Shown: one piece after another, positions 1-9,468 of the stretch
Layout: each line of letters starts with the position of its first letter
How positions within the stretch are numbered: position 1 is the stretch's first letter
From: Prostheceraeus crozeri
Lineage: Eukaryota > Platyhelminthes > Polycladida > Euryleptidae
Direction: 5' to 3'
Assembly: GCA_907163375.1 (NCBI GenBank)
Contig: CAJQUW010008927.1
Location: 1 to 64,000 of the forward strand
DNA length: 64,000 nt
Made by a program: the position numbers and the translations under genes
The notes under the pieces: generated by a model
What the model saw: only the letters and a program-made list of their open reading frames with translations
Databases searched by the model: none
Told to the model about the DNA's origin: nothing

Positions 1-57
1 GAAAAGAAGATTCTAAATGAAGAGGATTATAAAAGTATAACGAACCGAGTGATCTAG
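1..57 (+). CDS. C-terminal tail of an unidentified gene, cut by the window start
   Basis: Frame 1 is open from the first base for 18 codons with a charged, AT-rich codon choice like that of the next genes, then ends in TAG. It may be the end of another gene of Polinton fragment A, but it is too short to identify and could be chance. Confidence 0.25.
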   Translation, partial: EKKILNEEDYKSITNRVI

Positions 58-138
58 GACTTCGCCCGTAGCTGAAATATGTTGTTGTTTTACTTTTTTC
101 ATTAAAAAAATATTTATTTAATTTTTAGTTTTTTAAAA

Positions 139-928
139 ATGTGTTCAGCAGATTTAGACAAAATTAATAATCATTTAGAAAATTTGATAGAGATTTTTGG
201 GTTCATCAAAATTTAGTACGACGTTAAAAATTATAACAACTACTTCATCACACACTTGTAATTTAGAACCTATTCTACATTTGGAACAAAATAAAAATTA
301 TCAAATTGCATTGACTAGTTTCTCTACATTTAACACTATTCAAAACGTTATCAAAGGTGTGAATGATCAATTTAGATATTCTACTGATAAAGGTAAAACA
401 TGGAAAATACTAACTTTTCTTCCTGGTTCTTACGAAGTTGAATCAATATCAAATGAAATTAAGAGACATTTAGGGATACCATTTAAAGATAAGAAACAAT
501 TACATTTTGCAGTTGAACCGGCAGTTAATAAATTTTCTCTTACTTTAGACGAAAATCATCAAGTTGATTTTAATCATGATAGATCATTGTCAAAGCTATT
601 AGGATTTAATAAACAAACTTATAGTCAAGGTTATCATTTAAGTGAGAAGATTCCAAAAATAACTGAAATAAATTCAATTGTTGTACATTGTGACATTATT
701 GAAGGAGGTTATATAAATGGTAAATTATCAAATTTAATATTCAGTTTTCCAGCTTTTACTGTTCCCATTGGTTATAGATTAAATGTAATTCCACAAACAT
801 TAATATATTTCCCTATTACAAGAAAAACTATTAACAACATTAACATTAGAATCACTGATGAGAAAGGACAAGAAATAAATTTTGGAGGCGAAGAGATTAT
901 GATAGATCTTTTGGTTCGAGAGGTATAA
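139..928 (+). pseudogene. Penton-like minor capsid protein region (Polinton A)
   Basis: The product resembles the Polinton minor capsid (penton-like, jelly-roll) protein. Signs are an N-terminal part built of alternating strands, the motif LPGSYEVESI near the middle of the first half, an LGFNKQ motif in the centre, and a C-terminal end of the form YFPITRKTINNINIRITD. The same C-terminal pattern occurs in the reverse-strand gene at the window's right edge (63,835 onward). The family forms the pentameric vertices of the virus-like capsid. It lies 150 bp upstream of the ATPase, same strand. The last codons run into a 21-bp tandem repeat. Probably about one break near the start; treated as a fossil. 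Confidence 0.6.
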
Positions 929-1000
929 ACTCCCGTTCGGGAGGTATAAACTCCCGTTCGAGAGGTATAAACTCCCGTTCGAGAGGTATAAACTCCCACG
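914..1000 (+). repeat. 21-bp tandem repeat, four copies
   Basis: Four near-identical 21-bp units containing GAGGTATAAACTCCC follow each other at the very end of the penton-like gene and beyond its stop. Each unit can fold (GGGAG/CTCCC around TATAAA). The unit contains a TATAAA word, so it might serve as a promoter for the ATPase gene downstream, but this is inference. Confidence 0.8.
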
Positions 1001-1077
1001 CGAAGCTAGAAAAGTTTAATTTTCTTCTTCTTCTTTAAAAATAAAAATAAAATAAAAATAAATTTTTTTATTAAAAA

Positions 1078-1843
1078 ATGAGTGTAATGTCTTTAAATAA
1101 AAAAAAACTTAAATTTAATCATCATCCAAATTTATCTAATAAAGTTTTGTCAGTTATTTGCGGAAGATCAGGTTGTGGAAAAACGTATCTATTATTTAAA
1201 ATTTTAACGACTCCAAATTTTTTGGATTATAACAATCTTATAATTTATACAACAACAGCAGAACAACCTGTCTATCAATTTTTAAAATATGGATTTGAAA
1301 AATAATCTTAAAAAAACAGCAATTGCTTCCCTATTCGAAGAATACGAAAAATCTGAATATGAAGAAGAAATAAGTTCATGGTGTGAGGAAGCAGTAGAAA
1401 ATAGTCAGTTAGTAGAATCTAATAAAAATAACCATATAAAGATACAATTAATAGATGATAGTGGTAATATGCAAGATCCTAGTAAACTAGATAAAACAAT
1501 GAAACATTGTGTAATTTTTGATGATTGTGTTAATGATAGAAATCAGTCAGTTCAGAGAAATTATTTTACAAGAGGTAGACATAATAACTGTAGTGTATTT
1601 TATTTGACACAAAGTATGTATTCATTAGATGGAAGTGTTATTAGAAAGAATGCAAATATATTTATACTATTTGAAATAAATGCAAGAAACTTAAGTGATT
1701 TGCTAAGAGATTTATGTATAAGAGATAAAGATGAATTTAAACAATCGTGTAATAATGCTTGGGCAAAAGATTATGGATTCATTACAATTAATATTGATAA
1801 AAAAATTCATGATAGAGTTATCGAACAATTGTTCTCTGACTGA
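1078..1843 (+). pseudogene. FtsK/HerA-type packaging ATPase region (Polinton A)
   Basis: This is the genome-packaging ATPase of Polintons and adintoviruses, which pumps DNA into the capsid. A Walker A motif (GRSGCGKTYLL) sits near the N-terminus, and a Walker B-like stretch (HCVIFDDCVND) lies about 100 residues further on, followed by a conserved YLTQSMYSLDG segment (sensor region). The start codon follows a run of T and A typical of this lineage's leaders. Compared with the second packaging ATPase in this window (11,426-12,442) it lacks the basic N-terminal extension. It looks broken, with about one break. Treated as a fossil. Confidence 0.75.
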
Positions 1844-2088
1844 AAGTCGATCGAAGATTTGTTTACTGAGTAATAAAAAATATACAACATAGTGGTATAA
1901 TATTTTTTTGTTATTATCAGCTTTAATTTTATCTATTTTTTAAAATATAATATTTGAATTTTGTGGTAACATTGGAATACAGCAAAAACATTTTACTGAA
2001 CAAATTATTTTTTTATTGCTTTGTTGTTTGTAATCTTTTCGTTTAAACTTTTCTCGTTTAAAGTTTTCTCGTTTAAAGTTTTCTCGTA

Positions 2089-2832
2089 TTAAGTTTTGTT
2101 TAATAAAGTTTTGTCTAATAAAGTTTTTAGCTCTTCTAAAAAAATTTTATCATCACTAAAAGTTTTACCATCACTAGAAATTTTACCATCCTTTTTATTT
2201 TTATCATTAACTTTTTCTGTCTGTGATTGAAATGATATTTGATTTACTTCATTAGCTATTTGATCAAATTTTTCAATCTCATCTAACGTAATAACATTAT
2301 CATCACATACTCTTTGAAAGTAGTAATGTAGTTTATCATAGACTTCTTTAATATGTAAATGCTTAGTTTTTAATGATTTTCGTTTCTTAGTTATTAAAGA
2401 TTTATCTAACATTGTAGCAAGTGAAGTTGCAAAAACACCCGTACCTGTTAAAGCTGTAGCAACTACTGGAATTACTAAAACACCTGAAGATATAACAATT
2501 GTTAACGTACCTAAACTTATTGTTAAGAATATGCCAATTCCTTGTGTTACATTCTTAACTTTAGTCCATCTCTTTCTTAATTTTTTATAATGCTCTAATC
2601 TTAATAATAATTGGGATTCCTTATCTTTCATATAACGTACTCTATCTTTGTGTTTTTCAATATTTAATTCACTTATTTTTAATTGAGATAACGAAGGATA
2701 TATTCTTGAGGTTCCTTCCACTTTTGTTTCATTCATTTCTGAAGTTCCTTCCATTTTTGTTTCTTCCATTTTTAAAGAAATATTATTAGTCACATGATAT
2801 ATTTTAAAAACCTGAAAAACGTCTAAACTCAT
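2089..2832 (-). CDS. Hydrophobic-core protein of Polinton A, function unknown
   Basis: A 247-aa protein read against the two capsid genes and converging on them. Residues about 30-95 are charged and helical. Residues about 95-140 form one or two hydrophobic segments rich in I, V, L, T and G (VTQGIGIFLTISLGTLTIVI, then a second run ending in ATALTGTGVFATSLA). The C-terminal third is lysine-rich and low in complexity. Similar charged-hydrophobic-charged proteins recur in invertebrate Polintons; a membrane-active role is possible but unproven. A short repeat (ETKMEGTSE / ETKVEGTSR) lies near residue 25. I do not recognise a named family. Confidence 0.55.
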   Translation of the reverse strand: MSLDVFQVFKIYHVTNNISLKMEETKMEGTSEMNETKVEGTSRIYPSLSQLKISELNIEKHKDRVRYMKDKESQLLLRLEHYKKLRKRWTKVKNVTQGIGIFLTISLGTLTIVISSGVLVIPVVATALTGTGVFATSLATMLDKSLITKKRKSLKTKHLHIKEVYDKLHYYFQRVCDDNVITLDEIEKFDQIANEVNQISFQSQTEKVNDKNKKDGKISSDGKTFSDDKIFLEELKTLLDKTLLNKT

Positions 2833-3459
2833 GAATTTGAAATTCTCAACTTTTATGATTTTCGGTGTCCGGTTTTAGATGACCTTGAACGGTCATGATT
2901 TAAGCAATGAAAATCGAACCGAAGGTTCTAGGGCTTCGCGCTTCGCCCGATTGTAATTCTCAAATTTGAGATACTCAACTTTTATAATTTTTAGTGTCCT
3001 AGAACGGTCATGATTTTCAAGGTAAAAATTGTAATTCTCAAATTTGAGATTTTCAACTTTTATGATTTTCGGTGTCCTGGAACGGTCATGATTTTAAGGG
3101 TGAAAATCGAACCGAAGGTTCTAGGGCTTCGCCCGATTGTAATTCTCAAATTTGAGATTTTGAAAAATTTGAAAATTGGGTATTTTCAAAAACGCCCAAA
3201 TCGGAGCGAAGCTCCTCTGGCTTTAGCCGATTTATGAATTTAGGTCTTCATAACCTGAAAAAGGGTTCAAATTCATGAATTTATGTTGTTTTTAAAAATA
3301 CCATTTTTTGAAAAAATGGTACTTTTTGAATGGACTAAATTCATGTATTTAGGTCTTAAAAACCTGAAAAAGGGTTCAAATTCATGAATTTATGTCGTTT
3401 TTAAAGATACCAATTTTTTTGATTTTATGGTGTCCTGGAACGGTCTTTTGACCATTACT
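2833..3459. repeat. Non-coding repeats with paired mini-hairpins (Polinton A edge)
   Basis: Degenerate repeats made of a word like GGTGTCCTGGAACGGTCATG, a GTAATTCTCAAATTTGAG palindrome and a pair of mini-hairpins. One pair is GAACC-GAA-GGTTC followed by GGGC-TTC-GCCC (about 2,918-2,950 and 3,110-3,137). A third pair near 3,201-3,229 has different stems (GGAGC-GAA-GCTCC, GGCT-TT-AGCC). The phrase 'aaatTCATGAATTTA' and 'CCTGAAAAAGGGTTC' also recur at 3,230-3,400. No coding sequence is supported here. Confidence 0.7.
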
Positions 3460-3610
3460 GCCATAATAAATTTTTATTTCGTATTATCTTTGCTTTCATA
3501 CTGACTTACTTGAATGGGGCTTCAGTGGATGATTTAACCATGTATACTTTTTCATTTGGAAATAGTAGCACGCTTAGTTTAACTTGTAAATCTTATAACA
3601 TTTCATATGG

Positions 3611-3811
3611 ATGATAATGGTAGATGAAATAGTGTTAAATAAAATTAAGATGGCTTACACTTCTGATACAGGGATCGCAATCGACTGCGATCCATGTGTA
3701 AAGAGCTTGTTAGACTACGGAAGAGAGAAGTGTGTTATGTTGCGTGTGACGCGTGAGTGTCTTCCCATTTCATTCCATTCATCAATTCGTCTCATTGATA
3801 GAGACAGGTAG
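3611..3811 (+). CDS. Small conserved ORF (66 aa) of the Polinton B early edge
   Basis: The 66-residue frame, with core GIAIDCDPCVKSLLDYGREK, reappears nearly unchanged as a 65-aa frame at 58,546-58,743 on the other strand in the outer Polinton. No known family is recognised. Conservation between two diverged copies hints at coding. The copies in the palindrome no longer keep this frame open, so it is either dispensable there or not a gene at all. Confidence 0.3.
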   Translation: MIMVDEIVLNKIKMAYTSDTGIAIDCDPCVKSLLDYGREKCVMLRVTRECLPISFHSSIRLIDRDR

Positions 3812-4062
3812 AACTCATGGTTCTCATAACGTATGCAATGGAAAGTTTTAGGCAACCTTCGACAGTTGGCTAAATGTCGCCCTGGCGCGAATGCATACTA
3901 CGTTGAGACAGAGGCAATCACTTGCAAACATGACGCAGAGAGGTTTAACAAGATTGACCATTGCCGAATGTCCCTTGCGGTATACATGGCTACGGGTTTC
4001 ACCGCCGCCCTTTACAGGAACGCCCGTCGAAAGGAAGTATTACACCGAACTTCATTTGCAAC

Positions 4063-4204
4063 GTTCAAGTTGACTGATAGCAGATTCAACTTAATGATAG
4101 TATTCGCCAGTCCGAAGACTGCCCAGGGCAAACCGCGTGGAGGTTCTATCATGTCTTGCCCATGGTGGCCCTTAAGAGAGCCGATGGTTCGTTCTCGGGA
4201 GTAA
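4063..4204 (-). repeat. 140-bp regulatory cassette, copy 3 of fragment B1
   Basis: Diverged, same-family copy of the cassette described at 37,531-37,670, here on the reverse strand. It includes the CAGTC-TTCG-GACTG hairpin and the AAGTTGA/TCAACTT inverted repeat. Confidence 0.85.
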
Positions 4205-4212
4205 CAAGTTGA

Positions 4213-4437
4213 CTATTGGCTTGAATAGTCAATAGGTATGACGGTCAGGTTGTCATAGACCCTATACCGCCTAGGTCGTGCTGGTGCATCTGGCACCTTT
4301 CGGATGCGGGTGGTATTCGGAGTCCGCACCTCATCCGTCCAAACGATCTTCTTGATCTTCCCCTTCTTCTCATCCTCTTCATCGCACTCGTCGAGGATGA
4401 TGAAGTCGGGAATGGTACTAGCAGATGTTGCTTCCAT
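4213..4437 (-). CDS. Acidic early protein homologue (74 aa), fragment B1
   Basis: Homologue of the 84-aa early protein at 38,261. It shares the acidic segment FIILDEcDEEDEKKGKIKK and the C-terminal PRRYRVYDN..VIPIDYSSQ ending. It is shorter in its N-terminal part than the palindrome copies. It lies between two cassette copies on the reverse strand with a TATA-like CTATATAAG upstream (near 4,480). Function unknown; small acidic proteins of this sort are often regulators, but nothing here proves it. Confidence 0.5.
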   Translation of the reverse strand: MEATSASTIPDFIILDECDEEDEKKGKIKKIVWTDEVRTPNTTRIRKVPDAPARPRRYRVYDNLTVIPIDYSSQ

Positions 4438-4552
4438 CGTGACTTAAAATTGAATGAGAAACTCTACAATCTTCTGGCTTATATAGGGTTTTCAACAATG
4501 AATTGCTCAACAGCGAATCAGAATGCTTCAGGGATGGCAATCGACTGCATAA

Positions 4553-4694
4553 CGTTCAAGTTGACTGATAGCAGATTCAACTTAATGATAGTATTCGCCA
4601 GTCTGAAGACTGCCCAGGGCAAACCGCGTGGAGGTTCTATCATGTCTTGCCCCATGGTGGCCCTTATGAGGGCCGGTGGTTCGTTCTCGGGATT
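4553..4694 (-). repeat. 140-bp regulatory cassette, copy 2 of fragment B1
   Basis: Reverse-strand copy upstream of the 74-aa acidic gene. Same hairpins and same orientation relative to its gene as in the palindrome. Confidence 0.85.
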
Positions 4695-4701
4695 CGTCAT
4701 C

Positions 4702-4968
4702 TTACAGCCTACCGATTCTGCTGAGAGAGTCTTTGACTCTCTCTTTGGTAGCAGTGTCGGCTTCCACGCTAATTGGCACGTGGCTGAAAATTGGAATGTA
4801 GCGCCATTCCGTTGGATTGACAACACTTGCTGTCATCGGATTGCCAATCCGAGCAAGATTGTTGTGGACTCTGTCTTGCTCATCTAGCCTAACAAATTCC
4901 TCAAATAAATTTCGCGGTCTTAACTGTGGTCCGCGAGGAGAGCTGACTTGACTGTTCGGCGTCTGCAT
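4702..4968 (-). CDS. 88-aa early protein homologue, fragment B1
   Basis: Homologue of the 88-aa protein at 37,730-37,996, same length and start (MQTPNSQVSSPRGPQLRPRN). Charged and low in hydrophobics, with the motif NPTEWRYIP in the middle and a DSLSRIGRL C-terminus. A TATATAAACC box lies upstream near 5,005. No family recognised. The frame is open here and in both palindrome arms, so selection for the protein is plausible. Confidence 0.5.
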   Translation of the reverse strand: MQTPNSQVSSPRGPQLRPRNLFEEFVRLDEQDRVHNNLARIGNPMTASVVNPTEWRYIPIFSHVPISVEADTATKERVKDSLSRIGRL

Positions 4969-5027
4969 GATTGAAATGAAATGAAATGAGAGGTAGTGGT
5001 TTATATACCCCTCTAACGCGACGCAAC

Positions 5028-5170
5028 GTTCAAGTTGACTGATAGCAGATTCAACTTAATGATAGTATTCGCCAGTCCGAAGACTGCCCAGGGCAAACCG
5101 CGTGGAGGTTCTATCATGTCTTGCCCCTAGGTGGCCCTTAAGAGAGCCGATGGTTCGTTCTCGGGAGTAA
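5028..5170 (-). repeat. 140-bp regulatory cassette, copy 1 of fragment B1
   Basis: Reverse-strand copy lying just upstream of the TATA box of the 88-aa gene. Confidence 0.85.
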
Positions 5171-5265
5171 CGTGATGGGGTGGTGAAGGCGGGTAAAAGA
5201 TCTGCAATGAAAATGATATGTATTAGAATAGGATATACTATCTTATTTGCTTTTCACTTACCAAG

Positions 5266-6199
5266 TTAGCCATCCTTAGGCAGTCTCGCGCGCTTCCTAA
5301 CAGAAAATTTATGGAGATGGCCGCGCATTCTCAGTGTGGCATGCAGACATTTCTTGGTCGGATGGTACTTGTAGCAAATGATTGACTCGTCGAGACTACG
5401 GTTGACGAGGACTTCACCGTCCAAATGATTATCCCGAATAGGGATGTGAAACTCAAGCAACCTATCCTCATTCACACGATTCCACTCATCCCTCATGCGC
5501 TCCAACTTCTCAAACGCCTGTCTCTCATCACCTTCTTTTTCAACGCATCTAACTCATTCACGACTTCATCCTTCACCTTCTTCAAACTCTCATACTTATT
5601 TATCAACAAATCATGCGCCATCTGCTGCGACACATGCTTCTTCTCTTCATCCTTCAACCACCTCGCCGACTGCACACGAATCCCACCACTCTTCACTTTT
5701 GGAAAGATGAGCTCTGCGGGGGGTCCTCAACAACTATGTTGGAGACCTCCGAGGAAGAAGAGCTCAACTTCCTCGCACGCTTCCTCACACGCTCCCTATC
5801 TAAATCCACATCATCCTCATCATCACTCTCAAGCACTCTCTTTCGCTCAATCTCAGCCTCCAACGAAGCAACTGCTTTCGCCAACTCATCCTTCTCAACA
5901 ACATTCTCCACCTTGCCGTCTCGCTCTATCGCCAACATTCGCTCCCTCTCTTCAACAATCAACTGCGTGAATCTCAAGTCATTCACCAAACCTCCACTGC
6001 AATCTGCATGCACTCTGTAAAATCGCGCCTCATCCTCATCACCCTTCAACACTCTACACTTTACCCACGCAACCCTATTCAGGATAATCATGTGGTCGGT
6101 GCCCGCCTTCTTAACATGCACCTTGGCGTCCGCACTGCGATTGATTCGCCCACATGTGCACATTTTGATATGGAATTTTCTGTTTTTGTCGTTTGCCAT
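5266..6199 (-). pseudogene. Remnant of the coiled-coil early protein (fragment B1)
   Basis: Matches the 396-aa coiled-coil protein at 36,243-37,433 at both ends: the MANDKNRK start with its CxC and CxxC cysteines, the VRKRARKLSSSSSEV basic-serine stretch, and the C-terminal PTKKCLHATLRMRGHLHKF end. The locus is shorter than its relative and is broken, with a few breaks. Treated as a fossil. Confidence 0.65.
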
Positions 6200-7030
6200 G
6201 CCTGAGATTTTATCGCTAACTGTAAGATAATGAAATTTGTATAAGTTTGGAATGATGTAGTACAGTCATATTCCTAAAGCATTACACTCAGTGAGGAATG
6301 ATAGATTTGAGTGTAGTGAGTGGCACTCGATCCCGTCGACAGCCCGAAGGCCTTGTACTGATCACTAGGGAAGTGAGAGATCTTCCCCGATACCCGCTCT
6401 TTACAGCTGAAGACATCATTGTCACTGCCCCGAAGTGGTAACAGCAACGCCGAGTCAAAGGTAGTGATCAGTAGCTGGGATCTAACCCCTCAAAGCTGCC
6501 TTAGACTTAGTTAAATTTCAAATCTGATAGCAGATTTGAACTCAGCATACTTGAAAACCTTAGACTACATGTTAAAACTTTGAAAAAACTGAAAATTAAG
6601 AATTTTTAAAAAATTCCGCATTTTACTACTCATACTACTTTTAAAAAATTTTATCAGTAGTAAAGACACTATCAAACTCTATCACAAAAACTTTGAAGTA
6701 AGAAGATAGCTTGCCTACTTCAAAAGATAGAGTCCTTTGAAACACCCGATATCGGGAGCTCAGAGCGACGACCGTCGCTTACCTCGTCTTTCGATGAAGT
6801 GATCAGACTTACCTTGCCGGGGGTTTATATATGCTCGGAAGAAAACTTAAAATGGCTCTATCTCCGAAAGTATTCATCGTAGCGACATGCGGTTTGTTGC
6901 AAACGATTCGTCTCATCATTCTCTATCATATGACACCCGAACCATTCTCATGTGACCACGGGAAGTTGGTGGGTCAGCACATGGCCATGTAACATGCCAC
7001 AAGTGAAAAAATTCCTAAGTGTGAGAGCTC
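6200..7030 (-). promoter_or_regulatory. Leader/promoter region of the coiled-coil gene (fragment B1)
   Basis: No gene is seen here. The DNA matches 35,480-36,225 in reverse. It has a TATATAAACC-type box near 6,823-6,832 (reverse strand), a splice-donor-like GAG|GTAAGC and an acceptor-like TTACAG just before the start codon. In between are AT-rich leader sequence and a TTCAAATCTG/CAGATTTGAA inverted repeat. It was probably a promoter plus a 5' UTR intron. Confidence 0.55.
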
Positions 7031-7680
7031 CAGTGTGGTGAAAATTTTGAAAAATTTAAAACTTCCGAATTTCAATCTGGGACCCTTACCAAAACTTTTT
7101 TCATCAAATTTCACTGAGCCCCCCTCCCCCCACCGTTCGGAGAAATTTGATGAAACAAACTTTGGTGAGGGTCCCAGGTCGAAATGCCACACTTTGGAAA
7201 ATTTTCAAAATTTTGACCATACAAAGCCACTCTGAGACTTAGGATTTTTTTTTAAGGTGAGCTCCGACCCAAAATCTTGTAACAGCTCTAACTTTTGAAC
7301 GGCTGGTCCGATTGACTCGCAACAAAAATGTCACCGAGCAGTTTTTTCTCCTCTTTCAAACGAGTATCTATAAGACAAAATCCATCCACTAGAACCAAAA
7401 TTAGAAGATCGCTGTCGGGGGGGGGGTCGGTGAAATTTGATGAAACAAACTTTGGTCAGGGTCCCAGGTCGAAATGCGACACTTTGGAAAATTTTCAAAA
7501 TTTTGTCCATACAAAGTCACTCTGACACTTAGGATTTTTTCAGGTGAGCTCCGACATTCCACCCTCCCAACCTGGTCGGCACACCACGCCAACCTGGTCG
7601 GCACACCACGACAACCTGGAGAGCGCATCACAAACCACCTCTCGCCACCTCGTCGGGCCAGAGGGGGGGGGACGTCAACC
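7030..7680. repeat. Partial terminal repeat with G/C-runs (fragment B1)
   Basis: About two and a half of the 300-bp units described at 33,856-35,352, in the G-rich direction. Runs of 8-11 G or C (around 7,103, 7,417, 7,662) separate the units. The end unit AGTAGTAAG is not reached; the block stops at GACGTCA and abuts capsid-gene DNA. Confidence 0.75.
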
Positions 7681-7686
7681 AACTCA

Positions 7687-8960
7687 TTAACGATTATACT
7701 GAAGAATCACGTCACGATACTTTGTAATTTCAATATTTGAATCGAAGACTGCATAAATTAATACATTGATCGTCTCAGGTAGTGTTCTTTTGAACGTCAA
7801 ATCCAAACGAATATTATGAGGCACGTTCGCTTGACGATAGGGTGCACTAATATCGCTGTCAGCAGTCAAATCAAATGCATAAATAGTATATCCACTCTTA
7901 AACTCTTTCATAGTCAGTCCGTTGGTGTCATCCGTATTGTAAAAGCCAAAGACATCCATAAAATCAACATAACTGCGCATAAATTGATCCGAAGCAAAAT
8001 CTGGTTTGTAGGGTGGACCAGGATGACTCACACCATTTACACGTAAAGCAATTTCACTTAACTGATTGTGTTTAAAATTGAAAGGATTCTTCTTTATATT
8101 ACCATTAAATGCATCATTTTCAACCATTGCCACCATGAGGAGCTTCGGTGCTTCCGATGGAAAGAGGCCATCTTTCATGAAACTCTTTTGATCTTTCGGA
8201 ATTGTAAAGGTGAGAAGCTTTGTATGCTGAATGGGGTAAATGGCATTTTGGTGGTTAAGACCTTCAGCATGCCCTCTAATGACACTTGGATTCGGTACTA
8301 CTCGACGAATGTAAAGTGCAATATCTTCCACATGAATTCTAAAATTGTCAACTTTAGCAAATGCATTCAGCGCAAATTCAGGCTTATTCAATGTCAGCTT
8401 GAGTCGCATGCTGGTATTACAGAGTAAAAACTTTGACTGTCTAAAGAAGTCTAAATTCAGCGGACCATATAGCTGACATACTTTACTATCTTTAATCATA
8501 GCAGATCGCTTTACAAAGCCACTGTTTGTTTCAACATCAAATTTTCCTGCTTCATCTCTATACCATCCCATGGCTTCCATATGACTTTTTTGTGCTGCTG
8601 GATGAAACTGTGATACATGATTGAAATATGATTTATAGGGATAATCGCTTTGACCACCTTCCACCTGCTGCTCTCCAATCGTTAGAGAAACATCGTTAGA
8701 GAAACATAGTCAATGGTAAATTGTTCAGTCCAACTTTATGTGCATCGTCAATAGCAGTTCCATCTGCTTGCTGAATTCTAAACCTCAAATCAACCATCGC
8801 ATAACTCATATCTATGTAGTCATCACTACCACCAGGAATAACAAATTCAATGAGGCCAGCATGCATTCTCAGCTGTTCGAGGATGATAATCTACAATACT
8901 TGAACTAAGAATATCTGTCTGTATGGCTTGTTGATCAAACAAACAAAACCCGGAAGTTTT
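7687..8960 (-). pseudogene. Major capsid protein (hexon-like) region
   Basis: Matches the Polinton double-jelly-roll major capsid protein, often annotated in databases as 'F54H12.2-like'. Recognisable parts include GGSDDYIDMSYAMVDLRF in the N-terminal portion, a YPYKSYF segment, a RHAEGL/NAIYPIQ-type segment in the middle, KNPFNFKHN, and the C-terminal FKSGYTIYAFDLTAD with strand-rich tail. It builds the icosahedral shell. The 3' end lies a few bases from the junction with fragment B1. The gene looks broken in about two or three places. Treated as a fossil. Confidence 0.8.
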
Positions 8961-8971
8961 ACACTCCATGA

Positions 8972-9427
8972 TTAGAAGTTATGGCAGCGTCGTCGTTTAG
9001 CGCCTGATGAATGATTAGAGCCTCTGCGACGTTTGCGTGAATGCCTTTTGACTGAAGATCGCACCTTACCAGCTCCGCGATGTTTCCTCCTTCCTTTATT
9101 CATTCGTTTAGGTGATTTCTTTCCTTGAGTAACACCAGCAATGGTCTGCTTCAATGTTTTTAAACCGCGTTCCTTCCCACGATTCAACAAACTGCTCTTG
9201 AAACTTCTACCTCTGGAAAGATCACTAGCAACATCACCAGCAAAGCCAACGGCATTACTTAAAACATTTCGTTTTAAAGATCTACCGACATTGGATATGA
9301 GAGGTGCTACAACAGATTTCAGTGCACCAAGTATGGTACCTCCACGTTGGCGGCGAGCGCCGATGTAAATTTGTCCTCCACCACTTACATAGGAGGGTCG
9401 TGAATAAAATGAGGCAGTTGGATTCAT
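8972..9427 (-). CDS. Basic core protein with QRGG motif (adenovirus pVII/pX-like role)
   Basis: A 151-aa protein placed next to the capsid gene. The N-terminus has ARRQRGGTILGAL at about residues 24-36. A helical amphipathic middle follows (KSVVAPLISNVGRSLKRN, then GFAGDVASDLSRG). The C-terminal third is very basic with many RRK and KRRR runs ending in AKRRRCHNF. Small basic proteins with a QRGG element are common in Polintons and by analogy with adenovirus pVII/pX would bind and condense packaged DNA. That function is inferred. The same RRQRGG element is found in the two micro-peptides of the palindromic element (41,851 and 42,030), which ties that element to this family. Confidence 0.65.
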   Translation of the reverse strand: MNPTASFYSRPSYVSGGGQIYIGARRQRGGTILGALKSVVAPLISNVGRSLKRNVLSNAVGFAGDVASDLSRGRSFKSSLLNRGKERGLKTLKQTIAGVTQGKKSPKRMNKGRRKHRGAGKVRSSVKRHSRKRRRGSNHSSGAKRRRCHNF

Positions 9428-9468
9428 AGCTCAAACCCTAAACATTGTTAGTTACAACTTTGCATGAA

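Larger units (their letters stand above)
1..3459. mobile_element. Polinton fragment A (AT-rich lineage)
   Basis: This stretch holds a penton-like capsid gene, a packaging ATPase region and a hydrophobic protein, all typical Polinton/Maverick parts. It is far richer in A+T than the Polintons elsewhere in the window and its proteins are only distantly similar to theirs, so it is a separate lineage. No PolB, integrase or terminus is seen here; the left part lies outside the window. The right edge is abrupt: at about 3,460 the sequence switches to DNA matching the outer Polinton near 59,100 in reverse. It looks broken, with about two breaks in the coding regions. Treated as a fossil. Confidence 0.75.
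3460..7680 (-). mobile_element. Polinton fragment B1: inverted early end
   Basis: The whole stretch matches, in the same direction, the right arm of the palindromic element (about 50,390-54,400). Its outer edge (3,460-3,600) matches the reverse of 58,960-59,100 in the outer Polinton. From left to right it holds the edge repeat, three cassette copies, remnants of the three early genes, the promoter/leader region and the start of the terminal repeat with G-runs. It then joins the 3' flank of a capsid gene at a GACGTCA word near 7,676. Sequence divergence from the palindrome copy is modest. It looks broken, with several breaks. Treated as a fossil. Confidence 0.8.

Noticed and set aside
3010-3237. 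75-aa frame
   Set aside because: Lies wholly in the hairpin repeats of Polinton A; composition follows the repeat.
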